Source: Berghia stephanieae (taxonomy: Eukaryota > Mollusca > Gastropoda > Nudibranchia > Aeolidiidae). Taken from it: a DNA stretch of 64,000 nucleotides. The DNA is taken from positions 8,300,602 through 8,364,601 of the forward strand of contig CM067450.1 in NCBI GenBank assembly GCA_034508935.3, written 5' to 3'. The position numbers and the translations under genes were made by a program. The notes under the pieces are model-generated. The model searched no databases. It was not told where the DNA came from and worked only from the letters and a program-made list of their open reading frames with translations. Below are positions 12,009 to 25,600 of this stretch, one piece after another. The stretch's first letter is position 1. Each line of letters starts with the position of its first letter.

Positions 12009-12799
12009 CAGGCAGTTTTTCGCAAGGAATAAGGAATGGATTGTGTCTTTTAAAATTACTCTCAATTTCAAGGCGCTGTGTCATCCATTAGTTCTAAATA
12101 GCAATATTTTGAAGTAATTATCACTTATATACTGTCCTTAAGCTTATGGAACGAAACATTTCTGACAAATACATTTGGTACCAAATTAAGCGTATTTTTT
12201 GGCGACATCGATCAGCAGTTACCCTAGATTGCCGCCAGATCCACATCAAAACAAACACAGGTGACAGTCTTCTTCTAGCCAACGTTCTTGTTTTTGTTGT
12301 TTTTTTCTTTTACTGAGGTATCTCACCAATTACGTTATCTCCGATTCTCATTGAGTATCGTTCCAAATATATCCCTTCATTTTGGTGAGCAGCAATATAC
12401 AATTTACCAAACTGGTCAATTTTGTTTAGGTTACCCTACAGTTCAGTACCTTGAGTCTTGAGTCACCGAGTGAGTATGAGTTCATCGTAGTCGAAAGAGG
12501 GCCGGTGGCCCGTTGATGGTCTTTGGATCGGTCTCCACCAACTTGTGGAGGTCGAAAGGCTGGCTTCAATGGGAAATCGGTGCTGTATTTTAGATCCTGC
12601 AGGATTCATTCATTGCCATTATTCATATTACTCTTATTTTTTGTTTGCGCATTTTGCACACTCATCAAATTCTGAATCTGATTTTTTTCCTGACAAATAT
12701 CACTTTAACTCCCAGTCAATATATTTACTATTGAAGTGGCGCCTGTATGTGAATTTCAGCCCAAAATTATTTGTGTTCAAGTTGAAGTTCAAGTATATA
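12009..12799. other. Intergenic stretch, no gene seen
   Basis: This is non-repetitive-looking AT-rich DNA between the SINE composite and a LINE. A 96-codon open frame at 12545-12835 has no recognisable motif and runs into the LINE. Confidence 0.35.
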
Positions 12800-15235
12800 G
12801 GGAAGCCTGGAGGAAAGTTTCATAGAAACCATTGAAGATTGCTACCTACAACAGATAATAAAAGAACCCACGAGACAGAGAAAAAACCAGAAGCCCAACG
12901 TATTGGACTTGATATTGATGGAGGAAGAAAATGACATAATCGACCTAAGACTGAGCCACCCACTGGGAAAAAGCGACCATGCGACCATATTCCTAAAACT
13001 GAGGGCGACATCAGAGACTGTAGATGAAAAACTGACACTCAGATATAGGAAGGCTGATCTAGAGAGTATGAAAGAGGAACTGGGGCATATCAAATGGGAG
13101 GAAATACTAATAGAGGACACCGTAGGAAACAACTGGAGTAGATTTACCAGAGTACTTAACCAATGCTTCGAGAAAAACATCCCGAAAAGCAGAGGGAACC
13201 GGGTTGGGAGAAGAAATCAACCTTGGATGACGCAGGAAGTGAGAGAGGCATTACGGAAGAAGAAGGCAGTAAATAGAAGATACTTAGAAGCAAAAAGGAA
13301 GAGGATTGGGACAAATACAAAAGAGTGAGAAACGCAACTACTAAAATAGTCCGAAAAGCGCATCAAAAGTATGAGAACAAGATAGCAGAGGAAACGAAAA
13401 AAAATCCAAAAGTATTCTGGAGTTATGTAAACAGTAAAATGAAGACAAGACAGGGAACCTGTGACATATAAAAAGAAGATGGCACTTGGGCATCTGAAGA
13501 TGAAGACAAGGCAGAGGTGCTAAATCTCTTCTTTGCAAGTGTCTTTACAGTGGAGAACCAGAAAAACTTGCCAGATATTGCTAAAAGAAGTAATATAGAT
13601 ACTACACAATGGCCGATTACTGAAGAGAGAGTAATGAAGAGACTACAAAACCTAAAGGAGAGTAAATCACCTGGACCTGACAAACTTCATCCTTACATCC
13701 TAAAAAACTTAGCAGAGCAGCTAGTAGAACCCCTAACCAAGATATTTAACCAGTCGATGAAAGAAGGAAGACTACCTAGGGAATGGAAAGAAGCTAACGT
13801 CACAGCCATATTCAAGAAGGGAGACAGAAAAAATCCAGAAAACTACAGACCAGTGAGCCTGACATCTGTCGTCTGCAAGCTCATGGAACAGCTGATTAGA
13901 GAAGAAATGGTTGATCATATGACCAAGAACAAACTATTCAGCAAAGATCAACATGGTTTCATGGCGGGAAGGTCTACAGTAACAAACCTACTTGAAACAA
14001 TGGATGACTGGACGAGAGACCTGGAATTAGGCAACAATTTAGATGTCATATACCTCGACTTCAGAAAGGCATTTGACAAAGTTCCACACTGGCGCCTAAT
14101 GAGGAAATTGGAACAGTATCAAATTAATGATCAGACAGTCAAATGGGTCCGAGATTTCCTCAAAGATAGAAGACAAAAAGTGATAGTGAATGGAACAGCA
14201 TCAACAGAGAGACTGGTAACAAGTGGAGTTCCACAAGGAAGTGTACTGGGACCAGTTCTCTTCCTGATTTATATCAATGACTTGCCAGACAATCTATCAT
14301 CTAAATGTAAAATCTTTGCCGATGATACTAAGCTCTATGGAGTAGCTAATACAGAAGAAGAAAGAAACACCTTACAACAAGATTTGAAAAAGCTTGAAGA
14401 ATGGTCCGAAATATGGCAGATGGAGTTCAATGTAGATAAATGTGCAGTTCTTCACCTAGGAAAAAACAACAGAGAAGCAAACTATATAATGAAAGAAAAA
14501 CCCCTGCAGAAATCCAATGGGGAAAAAGACCTAGGAGTATTTATTGATAGGAAGCTAAACTTCAAGAAGCAAATTAAAGATGTTCAATCTAAGGCTAGTA
14601 AAACACTCGGAATAGTGAAAAGAAATTTCAAGAATCTGAAAACAAAACACATGACTACCATCTACAAGACTATGGTTAGATCAAAGCTGGAATATGCTAA
14701 CTGCATATGGTATCCGAAGTTTGAGGGAGACAAAGACTGTTTGGAAAGAGTGCAAAGGAGAGCAACAAAACTTATCACACACCTGAAAGACAAAACATAC
14801 TGTGAGAGATTGAAAGAATTAAATCTCCCGACCTTAGATTACAGGAGAAGAAGGGGAGATATGATCCAAACATATAAAATAGTAAAGGGAATAGACAGGG
14901 TAGAGGCAGGATTCCTTAACCAAACAAGAACATTCAGACACGAGGAAACAGCAAGAAACTGAAAAAAGAACGTTTTAAAACAAATGAAAGAAGGAACTTT
15001 TTTCATCTAGAATTGTAAATAACTGGAATAAACTACAAGAAACCACAGTATCAGCAAAAAATTTGAATAAATTCAAAGCAGAGTTGGAGATAAGCAACAC
15101 CCTAGGAAACAAGTTCAATTATAAAAATTGGTCCAATCATTAATAGATGAGGAGGAGCGAAGGAGACTACACCAAGTCTAAAAGCTCTATACAGAGGTAT
15201 CCAGGTATCCAGGTAGGTAAGTTCAACTTCAACAT
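12800..15235 (+). mobile_element. CR1-like LINE, 5'-truncated, with endonuclease end and full RT
   Basis: The copy starts inside the endonuclease domain (QQIIKEPTR; LGKSDHATIF at about 12964-12993). It continues into reverse transcriptase at 13517-14962: ESKSPGPDKLHPYIL, NYRPVSLTSVVCKLME, YLDFRKAFDKVPHW, SGVPQGSVLGPVLF, FADDTKLYG, DLGVFIDRKLNF, ERVQRRATKLI. The catalytic FADD is intact. Frame is lost between about 13300 and 13330, at an in-frame stop near 13467, and near 14940, after which the C-terminal FSSRIVNNWNKLQ block reads in another frame. The 3' end carries a short 8-bp direct repeat (GGTATCCA units near 15195), as in CR1 tails. It is therefore dead or consensus-damaged, but not very old. 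Confidence 0.88.
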
Positions 15236-15499
15236 TAGCCTACATTGTTATTATTTGCAGTAGTTAGTAGTAGGATCTATCTTGTACTGGTAGTAGTAGA
15301 GTAGTAGGGGATTTAGAGCGTTCATGATTACCAAAAATAAACTTTATAGCGCAATGTTTATGATGATTATGAGGTTGTGATTGCTGCAGTGAGAAGTGGT
15401 AGTAATAGTTATTATAAATTATGATACTATATTACTGGTGGTAGTGATAATGATATGATGGTTGCAGTATTAACATGGTTGTAATTTTGTAATCATTAT

Positions 15500-15820
15500 C
15501 ATTAATGAAATAAGCCCTATTCTCAACCCTTTACAATTTGCATACCAACATGACAAATTAGTTGAAGATGCTCTCCTCACTACCATCGACACCACCACCG
15601 CCCATCTTGATTCCCACCACAAAACTAGATTGTTTATTATTGGTCGATTTTTCTTCGGCCTTTAACTTTAACACTATGAAGTCAAACATATTGATCCAAA
15701 AGTTACATGACATGGGGGTGAGTAAATATCTTATAAACTTGTACAAAGATTTCCTCACGAGAAGACCACAACAAGTGAAGTACAAAAATACCCCTTTCTA
15801 CTGTAAAACATCTGAGTAAT
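15500..15820 (+). mobile_element. L2-like LINE fragment (RT blocks)
   Basis: Reading frames here give LNPLQFAYQHDKLVEDALL, LLVDFSSAFNFNTMKSN and LINLYKDFLTRRPQQVKYKN, matching the LQFAY/DFSSAFNT/DFLtxRPQ blocks of L2-like non-LTR elements. The frame changes once inside. The first part of the element is absent. Confidence 0.7.
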
Positions 15821-16084
15821 GGCCGTCCCAAGTATGTGTAAACTCGCTGATACTCTACATTACTTACAAAAATGACCATCACACAAACCAAAGATTGTGT
15901 CATTATATAATTGTCACCTGAAAACGAAACATCTTATTGCCATGAAATTTGAAAATTTACAGATTGGTGTGAAAAAAAAGAAACTAACTCTGAACCAAAG
16001 AAGAAATTTTTTTAAAAAAGGAAAGAAATAAAGAATTCATTAACGCTCATGTACCACTAATTTGTTAGCTGCTCTCGACTCTTG

Positions 16085-17372
16085 GACAGGTATTTGGACA
16101 GTGGCATACCTGTTGATGCAGTGTACCTTGATTTCGCCAAAGCATTTGACAGGGTTCCACATCAACGCCTTATTAAGAAACTTGGATCATATGGCATCAG
16201 TTCATGTTTGCTAGCTTGGATCTCAGATTTCCTGATTGGGAGAAGACAGCGTGTTTGTTAGGGTGAACGGCAGTTTTTCTGACTGGGCACCAGTATCGAG
16301 TGGTGTTCCGCAGGGAAGCTGCCTTGGTCCAGTTTTGTTTGTAATATTTATTAACGATCTTCCAGACGTTGTGGACTCTTTGTGCCAAATGTATGCAGAT
16401 GACACTAAGGTGTTCTCTAGAGTAGACAAGGAAGAGTTCATAACTCAGCTCCAAAGTGATCTTGACAGCTTGGTACAGTGGGCTGATAAATGGCAGCTTA
16501 GGTTTAATACAGACAAGTGCCATGTCTTGCACTTGGGATATAGAAACCCGCACCATCAGTACACAATGAGAAATCATGACTCTAGCGAGACTGTCATACT
16601 TCAGCCTACTGAAGAGGAAAAAGATTTAGGTGTGTTAGTAGATCAGGAACTGAAGTTCTCTAAGCACATAGAAACCCAAATAAATAAAGCAAACAGAATT
16701 GTTGGCCTCATTAGGATGTCGTTCACTCATCTTGATAGAGATAACATGAGACAATTGTTCACTGCACTTGTACGTCCCCACTTGGAATTTGGCAATGTAG
16801 CATGGGCACCACGACTACAGAAAAACAAAGACCTCATAGAAAGTGTTCTAAGACGCGCAACTCGTGTCATTCCGGGATTCAAAGATCTAGAATACACAGA
16901 AAGACTGAAAAAGATAAGAATACCTAGCATGCAGTATAGGAGAGACAGAGGAGACCTAATTGAAGCGTACAAATACACACATAATTTATACTCTGTTAGC
17001 ACGAGCCCCCTAAATCTTGATTCCACCAGCACCACCAGAGGACACAGATTCAAACTCTCCAAAGAAAGGTGTTCTCTAAACCTTAGGCAGAACTTTTTCT
17101 CAGTTAGGGTAGTCGACAAATGGAACCGCCTGCCTGCAACAGTTGTCGACGCCCCTTCATTGCAGGCATTCAAGTGCCGTCTTGATGCTCATTGTGAAAC
17201 AGAAAAATACTGTTTGTAAAGTTAAATTCAGACACTTCCTTCCACTATGTGGCATGCCCAGTTTTGAGAGACTTGAATTATATACGTTCACGAATGCACA
17301 AGAGCAGATAAAAGGCTGTAAAAGCCTACATAAATCTGGACTTATATCATATCATATCATATCATATTAATC
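16085..17372 (+). mobile_element. CR1-like LINE, 5'-truncated second copy
   Basis: The fragment starts within RT (PVDAVYLDFAKAFDRVPHQR) and, after a one-base frame change near 16250, continues in a 327-codon frame. That frame shows SSGVPQGSCLGPVLF, YADDTKVFSR, DLGVLVDQELKFSKH, VRPHLEFGNVAWAP, VLRRATRVIPGF and the C-terminal FSVRVVDKWNRLPATVV, ending at 17219. A 3' UTR of about 150 bp ends in a run of the 5-mer ATATC (17345-17368). It differs clearly from the 12800 copy, so it is another subfamily. Confidence 0.88.
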
Positions 17373-17724
17373 ATAGTCGAATGACTGTGAAGTAATTAGG
17401 AATGTTCCACAGTGCTACGCATAGCTCATGGGCCGTTTATATTAACGATAGATATATTGCCAAGGCTAAGCGACACTTTTTAGAATTGCCATGTCTGAAC
17501 ACATCCCAGTGTATTTTCACACAGCCTTCGTGAAATTATTTTTTTACTTTCCAAACCTGTCGTGATCCCAATGGGTGCCAATTTTAACTGAGCCGATCAG
17601 CGATAAATTTCAGTTTTGTCTAAGCCAAAATTGACCACATTTACCTGGAGGGAACTAAATCGAATCAGTTGGATTTTTCCGCTACGGCGAATTACGAAGA
17701 GTTTCAGTCAATTTTTATAGAGCT

Positions 17725-18240
17725 CATTTACAGGTCTGGATAATCTCCCAATTGAAATAAATATTGAAAAAGTGGAAGTGGTGACAAAATATAAGTATCT
17801 GGGACTGGGAATAACATTTGACAAGTGAAAAATTTAAGACTCATACAGACAACATATATGTAAAAAGATCAACCAAAGACTTCACACACTAAGACAGCTT
17901 TCTTAAATTTAAAGTGAGTAAGAAAACAATGAAACTCGTCCACTACAGTTTAGTCAAAAGCTGTGGTATTGGTGTCATTCAACAAAAGAAAAAGCCAAAA
18001 TGAGGTCAAAAATGGAAGAAGCAGGAAAGACAGCTTACAATATTAAAGACAGTGCTGCGAAAATATTCGAGGAACGGGTTGTGGACTAGACAATAAAAAT
18101 AATAGCTATCAAGAAACATCCACTACAAAATAAATATCAGCTTTTACCATCTTGGAGACGATATAAACAGATTCAAATTAGAACAAACCGATACAAGACA
18201 ACATTCGTGCCACAATCTATAATCTTAATTAAGAAGTATA
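17725..18240 (+). mobile_element. L2-like LINE C-terminal fragment
   Basis: Frames give VEVVTKYKYLGLGITFDK early and QLLPSWRRYKQIQIRTNRYK late. This is the GRRYxxxxxKTNRYKxSFxP end typical of L2-like elements. Several frame changes are present. With the piece at 15500 it may be one old copy opened by the CR1-like insertion at 16085. Confidence 0.6.
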
Positions 18241-18301
18241 ATTATTGATTATCAATGTTATTGTGACCTAATGATGAGGGTAATAATGGTGGTAGTGATG
18301 G

Positions 18302-18359
18302 TAATTCTTACTATTGTTTTTGGTAATTGTTACTATTATTATTGTTACTATTATCATTA

Positions 18360-18403
<44 letters not shown>

Positions 18404-18413
18404 TATTATTATA

Positions 18414-18464
<51 letters not shown>

Positions 18465-18472
18465 TATTGTGA
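18302..18472. repeat. (TTA)n microsatellite
   Basis: A nearly pure TTA run of about 110 bp after a degenerate lead-in, just upstream of the FBXL6-like gene. Confidence 0.95.
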
Positions 18473-18854
18473 TGTTGCATAAGGTACATTTATTGTCAAT
18501 TTTAGTTTTAAGGCCCCTGAAAACAGAACTGCCTGAATTATAAATATTGTTCATGATTTTAAATGTCTTAAAGAAGTTCTATATGCAGCAAGCCTTGAAA
18601 TACAGAATGATATTCTTGAAATTGCCTTGATATGTGCTTAGCGGAAAAGGGAGGGGAGAAATATTTTGGCGAGGGAATGCTATCCTAATATTTGTTCGTC
18701 AAATGTGCAAGTTGTTATTTATAGATGTGAGTCAGGCACTAAATTTAGATCCTTATTTTTGACATTTTCAGCATAATGCAAGAAGTTGGTGAAGGATAGA
18801 ATCTGGCCAGGCATTTTAACTTTTTGCTATCATTGTACACATTGCATCGTCATC

Positions 18855-19656
18855 ATGAGTCGAAAGACGAGGCCATTTGGAAGTTTTGCGGATTCAGACG
18901 ATTCAGATTCAGATGATTCAGATTACCATCCTGGAGATTGCAGGTTTGAGTGTTTTTCATTAAATCGTTAAACCCTTCCTTGCAGAATTCAACATTAACC
19001 CGATTTTATATATCAGCAGTTCACATAGTGTGCTGAAAAAAAAATGCAGTTCAAGCTTTGTTTCATATGGAGCCCAATTTGCTTTTCAATTACCACACTC
19101 TTGGTAAAAATGATCAGGCATAATATTATTCTTGATAAATTGTAGGAGTAGCTATGATTTAAAACAAATTTGATTTTTTCAAGGCAAAGGTGTAAATAAG
19201 GAATGCTGCAAGTGACAAATTATGATTACCCAGCAGTTTTCATTTTTCAGATTTTGATTATTGCAACTACCATCATATTTTAAGTCGTATTTTGATTTCT
19301 CAATGATCTGAGGTGTACAATTAAATCATATGTCTAACAATATTTGCACAGTAACATAGTATATTGTGTTGATCTGTAGAATTTTGACATACAATATATA
19401 TATATGGACCCATGCTCCATAATTTCTCTTCCCTTCACATGTTTATGTGTTTGTTAATTATGTGAGAATGCAACTGATATTTCTATTATTGCTTCAACGC
19501 CTTTTAGAACAGTTTCTTATGTATTTTAGTGCTTTATCAATATATTCTTATTGCTATTCTTCTTCTTCTTCTTCTTCTTCTTCTTCTTCTTCTTCTTCTT
19601 CTTCTTCTTCTTCTTCTTCTTCTTCTTCTTCTTCTTCTCTTCTTCTTCTTCTTCTT

Positions 19657-19687
<31 letters not shown>

Positions 19688-22600
19688 TTTTTATTCTTAT
19701 TCTTCTTATTCTTATTCTTCTTCTTATTATTATTCATTTTTTAAATTATTGATGGGGAATTAATAGGCATTTTGACGGAACAAGCATTTATACAAAATAA
19801 ACGAATGTGACTGCTCCCAATGTGCTTCACAATGCTTAATTTATTTCCCAAGCTCTGGGTGGGGTTCCTACCTCCCATAGCGGGCAGGGAGGTACTTGCT
19901 GTGACTTCTATCCCCTCATATGTTTTCCAATTGCTTTCTGTCTTTGTCTTGGAATGAGATTGTCCTGACCTTGGTCGGAGTCCTTGGCTGAGAGGGAAAC
20001 AGTCGAATGTATAGTTATAGTTTTGGGAGATAATATTTTTTTCCTTGTAAATCATCTCTCTGTTATGTACTGTTACTCTTTTCATTTTTAACATATGATT
20101 TGTAAACATTTGAGTGTGTTCCTCTTAGTGGGATCTGTGCTTGTGTCTGGATGAGACTTTTAGGTGATCTCAAACTAAGTACTTTGATAGTGTGCTCTTG
20201 GAATGGACATCTGTTTCCTATTTGAACCAATTCCCCTTTGTCTTACCTTTTCTTATGTGCTTTAATTGCAATTATAGAACTTATTGCCATCCCATTTTCT
20301 TCCTTTTTACTGGCGCTGATATGACCTTATGTGTTGTGAGCGCCGTAAAACCCTTAAAAACAAAAAAACAAAAGATTTCCCAAGTTGGCCATAATGAACT
20401 AAATTTTCATTTTATACAAAAGAAGTCATTGGTTAAGCATCTTTTTTGTGCTTGCATTCTTGCAATTTCTGTCATTGCCTATAACCAGATACTAATTCAC
20501 ACTTAAAGCGATGGGGGGTAAAGTTAATAAGTACCTTACCCATGGACTTACTCTTGGAAGTTTCACAATAATTTTTTCCCATCCTGTTGCTGACCATACT
20601 CAACATTACTTGACTTTGTTACACCATGCCCGCAGTTTCTTTTTGAAAATTGAACTTTGAAATCTCATACCAATATATTGTAATTTCACAGAGCTATTTT
20701 TCTCTTGATTCATACCTTATGGTTCAGTAAACACATCTTGCAATGTTAGATCAAAGGGATATTAAATATGCAGACGGCACAGCCATTTTAGGACTTTTGA
20801 ATAGCCAAGAAACAGAAAATCATTATATAAACCAAATTGAACATTTTGTGAATTGGCGTCAGAAAAACTGCCTTGAACTTAGTATTATTATTATTATTAG
20901 TATTATTATTTTATTATTATTATTATTATTATTAAACTCCTTAATGTTGAAAACCGTCATGGGGGTTTGTTTATTCACGCTTCATTTCTACTCACCCATA
21001 AGTATGTGTCATCAAAATAGAACTGATAACCGAGTTCAATGAGCCAAGTCCTACTTTTGCTTTATTAATATAACATAAAGGCGGTGGTTTGTTGAAGGTT
21101 TCAGTCCAACTTGAGTGGAACAGTGGGTCATTGGCATACACAGTGGGAAAGCCATATTTTACCTGGACATGTAAATTTGTCCTTGTCCAACAGCCAATTA
21201 GTAGGGCTTATAAATGGACAATTTATGTTTAATTGATTGCATGGAGAGACAGTATTTGTCGGAGGAGGTGGGATTGAAATGCCAGCAAGAGGATGGGTGG
21301 AGGTGGAGAGTGAAGGGACTAGCCATTTAGGTATACGTTAAGTGTGGCATGCACCAGTTTAAAGGCAGAGCTTTTAAATGTGCGATAAAAGGCTGTCCAA
21401 CATGTTGGATGGAATATTATTTCACTTTTGAGTGTTTCATTGATTTTTAAAATTTTGCTTATTTTATTTTATTTAAATTGTTTACATTGATTTAAAAAAA
21501 ATAATTTGATTATTACTTTCTTTTATTTATTTTTTTTTTCTTTTGAATCGCCAAAGTTGTACTCAGAGCAGGCAATCAGGCAATAATCTGTTTTGAAAAG
21601 CAGGTGTTAAGGGATAGATTTTAAAGAGAAATAATTCTGTTTAACTGAACTAGTGGTCATTTATACCAACAGATATTAAGACAGTGAACACTTGGGCAAT
21701 CATTGCTGTATTAATATTTCATCATCATCATCATCTTTTGCCAACTTTCAGTGATCTGGAAAAGAGGACTTGGTGTAACACTTAACATTTTATCCTTCAC
21801 AGTGACCCAGAAGATGAGCTGGGAAAGACCAAAGGGAAACGTGCCAAGAAAATGGTTGCATGCACAAGTGGATCTGCTTCGAAAAAAGTCTTAAGGACTG
21901 GTGAGTATCATGGATTGAATGAGTACCTGCTTGTGTAGTGATGGATGGGGTAAGCTTGCTTGACAAAAAAGAGCTCCTAACAGACAGTTTATACTGCATG
22001 ATATCTAAAGCTGGCTCCATGAGGCCTGTTAGGATGCGTTGCTGTGGTGTTGTGATATGTTCTTAGGTTGGGTCCAAGGGTTTGAATAGGTGATTAAATA
22101 TCTTGTGATTATGCCTGGAGAATGGCATTTTGCACATATTTCTATTTATCCATCCAGTTGTGATTGTGTTGCTGTCTGTCAGATCTGGTGGAAAGTAGTT
22201 TGTGATATATATAAATGTTCATTTTTATAGCCTTATTTTAATTTACTGAGTTTAAAGCTTATTATATAATTTTTTTTCAGGACGTGGAGGGAAAGATTGT
22301 AAGCAACAGATTGCAAATGGATCTCACATTCTGCGACAATTTCCACCTGAAATTTTGGTGAAAGTTTTCCAATACGGTGTTCTTACTCAAGGCATCGTCA
22401 ATTTCATTCCACGGTAAAATATTCATATATATGCATCCACTGCCTTAATCAATCTTGTATTACGTTGTGATTAAGCTTAAGCTGAAAAATGAATGATTGA
22501 ATTTTTACTTTTAGTTTAGGAAACTGCCAATGCTCCTTATTAAGATATAGTTAAAACAAATTATCCTATTTTTTAGATTTCTGCAGTTTTCTTAAAATTA

Positions 22601-25600
22601 GATTTGCTCCAGACATTTGCAATCAGTAACAATTATGGCATAAAAGGGCTGAGAATCTTCTCTGGAAAAAGACTCCACACTTGAAATTATTTTTTATAAA
22701 TACTTTCAGACAGTATCATCGTGCTTGCTATTTGGTTAAATGTACTAATCGAACAACTTTTTTGTAATGATGCAGATAAGAGATAAAGGATGTAGAGAAC
22801 TGACTGAAACAAAAATATTGTGAGAGGTATTTAGACCTTACTGCTCTTTTGTCTTGGGACCAGGGAAAGAATTGATGTGATGTGAGCTATCTTCATGTAC
22901 AAATATCTAACTTCAAAATCAGTCACTATCGTGGTCATCGCATTGTCAGCACGACTCAAACCACGATATATTACTAGACTCAACTTTTGGACATTTAACA
23001 TTTAGTTGCAGATAGTGAAATATCTTTGACAATTTCCATGATATTTTTTATTTAGTCATGTTTGTTGTTTATTTGGTTGTATGTTTTAGTTTTTTTTTCA
23101 ATTGATATTCAATTCTACATAATATCTAAGTGTAATTTCTTCTCCCAACCATCAGAGTTTCCAGAGTGTGTCGTGCCTGGTATGAGGTGTCCAGGAATCC
23201 TCTGGTATGGTCAGTGGTGGATCTTCCTAGCAGTTCTCTTAAACTGACAGTGGCTAAAGTGAATGGCCTGTTACAAAACGACCTCTCTTGCTGCAAGAGT
23301 CTCAACTTGTCAGGACAGGACAAACTACAGGAGAACAACACCATCGTGAGATTTGAACTTATTTATTTCGGAATCAGTTTTCAAAGGATAATACCAGATG
23401 AAGATGGATGAGCCACAAGTTATTCTATATTTTATTGTGAAAGTGACACTCACTTTCTGACCATCACACTATTTGACATATAAGGCAGCAATGAAGAACT
23501 TTGATTTGTTTCAACTCATGCCAAGCATCTTTTAGTTCCATGTCTTGCTCATTCCTTCCATTTATGGAAGTCTGTGATGCTGTATGACTCTTGTTTATTT
23601 GTCCACCTTTATCATTCCTTACCAACTCCTGATAAGCCAAGGGTATTCACTAATCAAAAGCATTGTCAGTTTGTAGCCGTTTCAAATTCTTTTATAATAG
23701 TGTTGGAGGTTAACTTTGAAATGTTTAGATTTGTATGTAGGCTATATAGGAGATCTGTTGTGTTTGTGATTTGTTTACTAGTGACACGCTTTGAAGTAGA
23801 GATTGTTTTAAATCTTTGATCTAAATTGTATTGAAAAAGAATCTCAGGTATTAAATCTCTGAATAACTTGAAGCACTGACATTTGTTGCAATCATCAATG
23901 AATCATTGAAGATGGCCTTATCTCATTATATCATTCTCTAAATTCCATTTTTAGAGCATCCTTCAGCAAATGCCTGGCTTAAGATCCTTAAATCTGAGTG
24001 ATTGTTATCACATCAAGGCCACTCTTCTTCGCCAACTTCCATCACTGACACCACACTTGAGGCGACTTAATATATGTTTCACTGCTCAATTTGCGGTAAG
24101 TTCTTTTATTTTTAAAGGTCCTGTCTGTTACATTTGCTTAAGTTAAATTTATATATTAGTTTTACTGGTTTAAAAGATTTGATTAAATGTTTTAATCATT
24201 GTTTTGCTTATCTAGTTTAAAAATATTTTACAGTTCAACGGCACTCTATGTGACATCTTGTCATGCGTTTTCACCAAGAAAACAATAGCAGCAATAGTTT
24301 GATTTCAATGAAGCCCGAGTCCCATCAGTGATTTTCCTGACTTAGTGAGAATTGTTATGGCTTCAGATATGATAAAATAAGTAAGAGAAAAAAATTGAAG
24401 AAAATCGAAGTTTTGTCATCGAGGAATTTTGATTTTGTGAACTCAAAACAGACCACTATTAACATAGTAGCATTGAGCATTTTCTTAAAGAATGTGGCAA
24501 GAATATCGTGGAACTGCGTCTGGCAAGAATTCTCTGTGTCCAGATATCCTCCAAGCAAATCTTTAACTCTATTGAGGTGAGAGGTCATTGTTTTGATATT
24601 TGGTAATGATTTCTATTATCTTACCCACATATTGCATTGAATACAGAAATTTGAAATAGATATATAATTTGTACTTCATAGGTCTCAATTTTCACTATCC
24701 CCTTTCCTCCGCTATGGCTCGCCAGCCAAAAAGGGAGATTGTTGGGGGGATTGCCTCCTGGTAACTTTCCCCTACCTCCCCACTTACCCTTCCTCCCCTC
24801 ACTTCTCAACCTCTTGTGTTTTGTATTAATTTGATAAATATTCTTTTATTTTGCTTTTTTTTTTGCAAATTTTATGTAAACAATGTGAACATATAGGGTC
24901 TCATTTGTGAAGGTTTTGGTTGAGATTTGTTATAACAATTGTTCAGTCGGGCTGCATGTAAAGTTCTTCCTTTTTCAACATTTTGAACTGAGACCTATGG
25001 CACTTAAAATACAACAGCTTTGCCCACAGACTGACAAGGATGTTTTAAATTTTTTATTATCTCAAAGGGATAGATAGATCTATTTGTTTCTTGTTTATTT
25101 ATTTCATTTTTATTAAGGAAGAAAAGTTATTCTTTCAATATAAATAATGTAGTGATATGGCAAATGCATTTCATTCACAATGTCATATTTTCATATGTAT
25201 TTATATTAAAATGACATTCTTTTATCTATTTCACCAGCAATTCTATATTTTGTGAGTTTGCCAAAAAACTTTTATATGTGAATTTCTAGATTTGTACTCT
25301 CTGTTGTTTCTTTATCTGTCACCAAAACTGAAATGTATATTGTGTTTAACTGAAAAGAATGTTAAATTCTGTTGTTGTCTGTAGGAAAATTGTCCAAATT
25401 TGGAGATCTTAGACATAAGCATTCCTGACCCAAACAAGACAACAGCTTATCCGAGCAGGAGGTTTGAATTGAATGCGGATCATTTCTTTCCCAAGTGTCC
25501 TAAACTGGCAGAACTTTATTTGGATGGTTTCAACCTTGTCACGCCCAGGAATGTAAGTTGATATCTTATGGACTCTTTAAAAATATGAATAAATAAGGAG

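Noticed and set aside
19447-19763. Poly-Ser, poly-Leu, poly-Phe and poly-Lys ORFs
   Set aside because: They are produced by the TTC microsatellite in different frames and strands.
24640-24815. C-rich block GGCTCGCCAGCC... in an FBXL6-like intron
   Set aside because: It stands out in base composition, but no ORF, repeat partner or structure was found.
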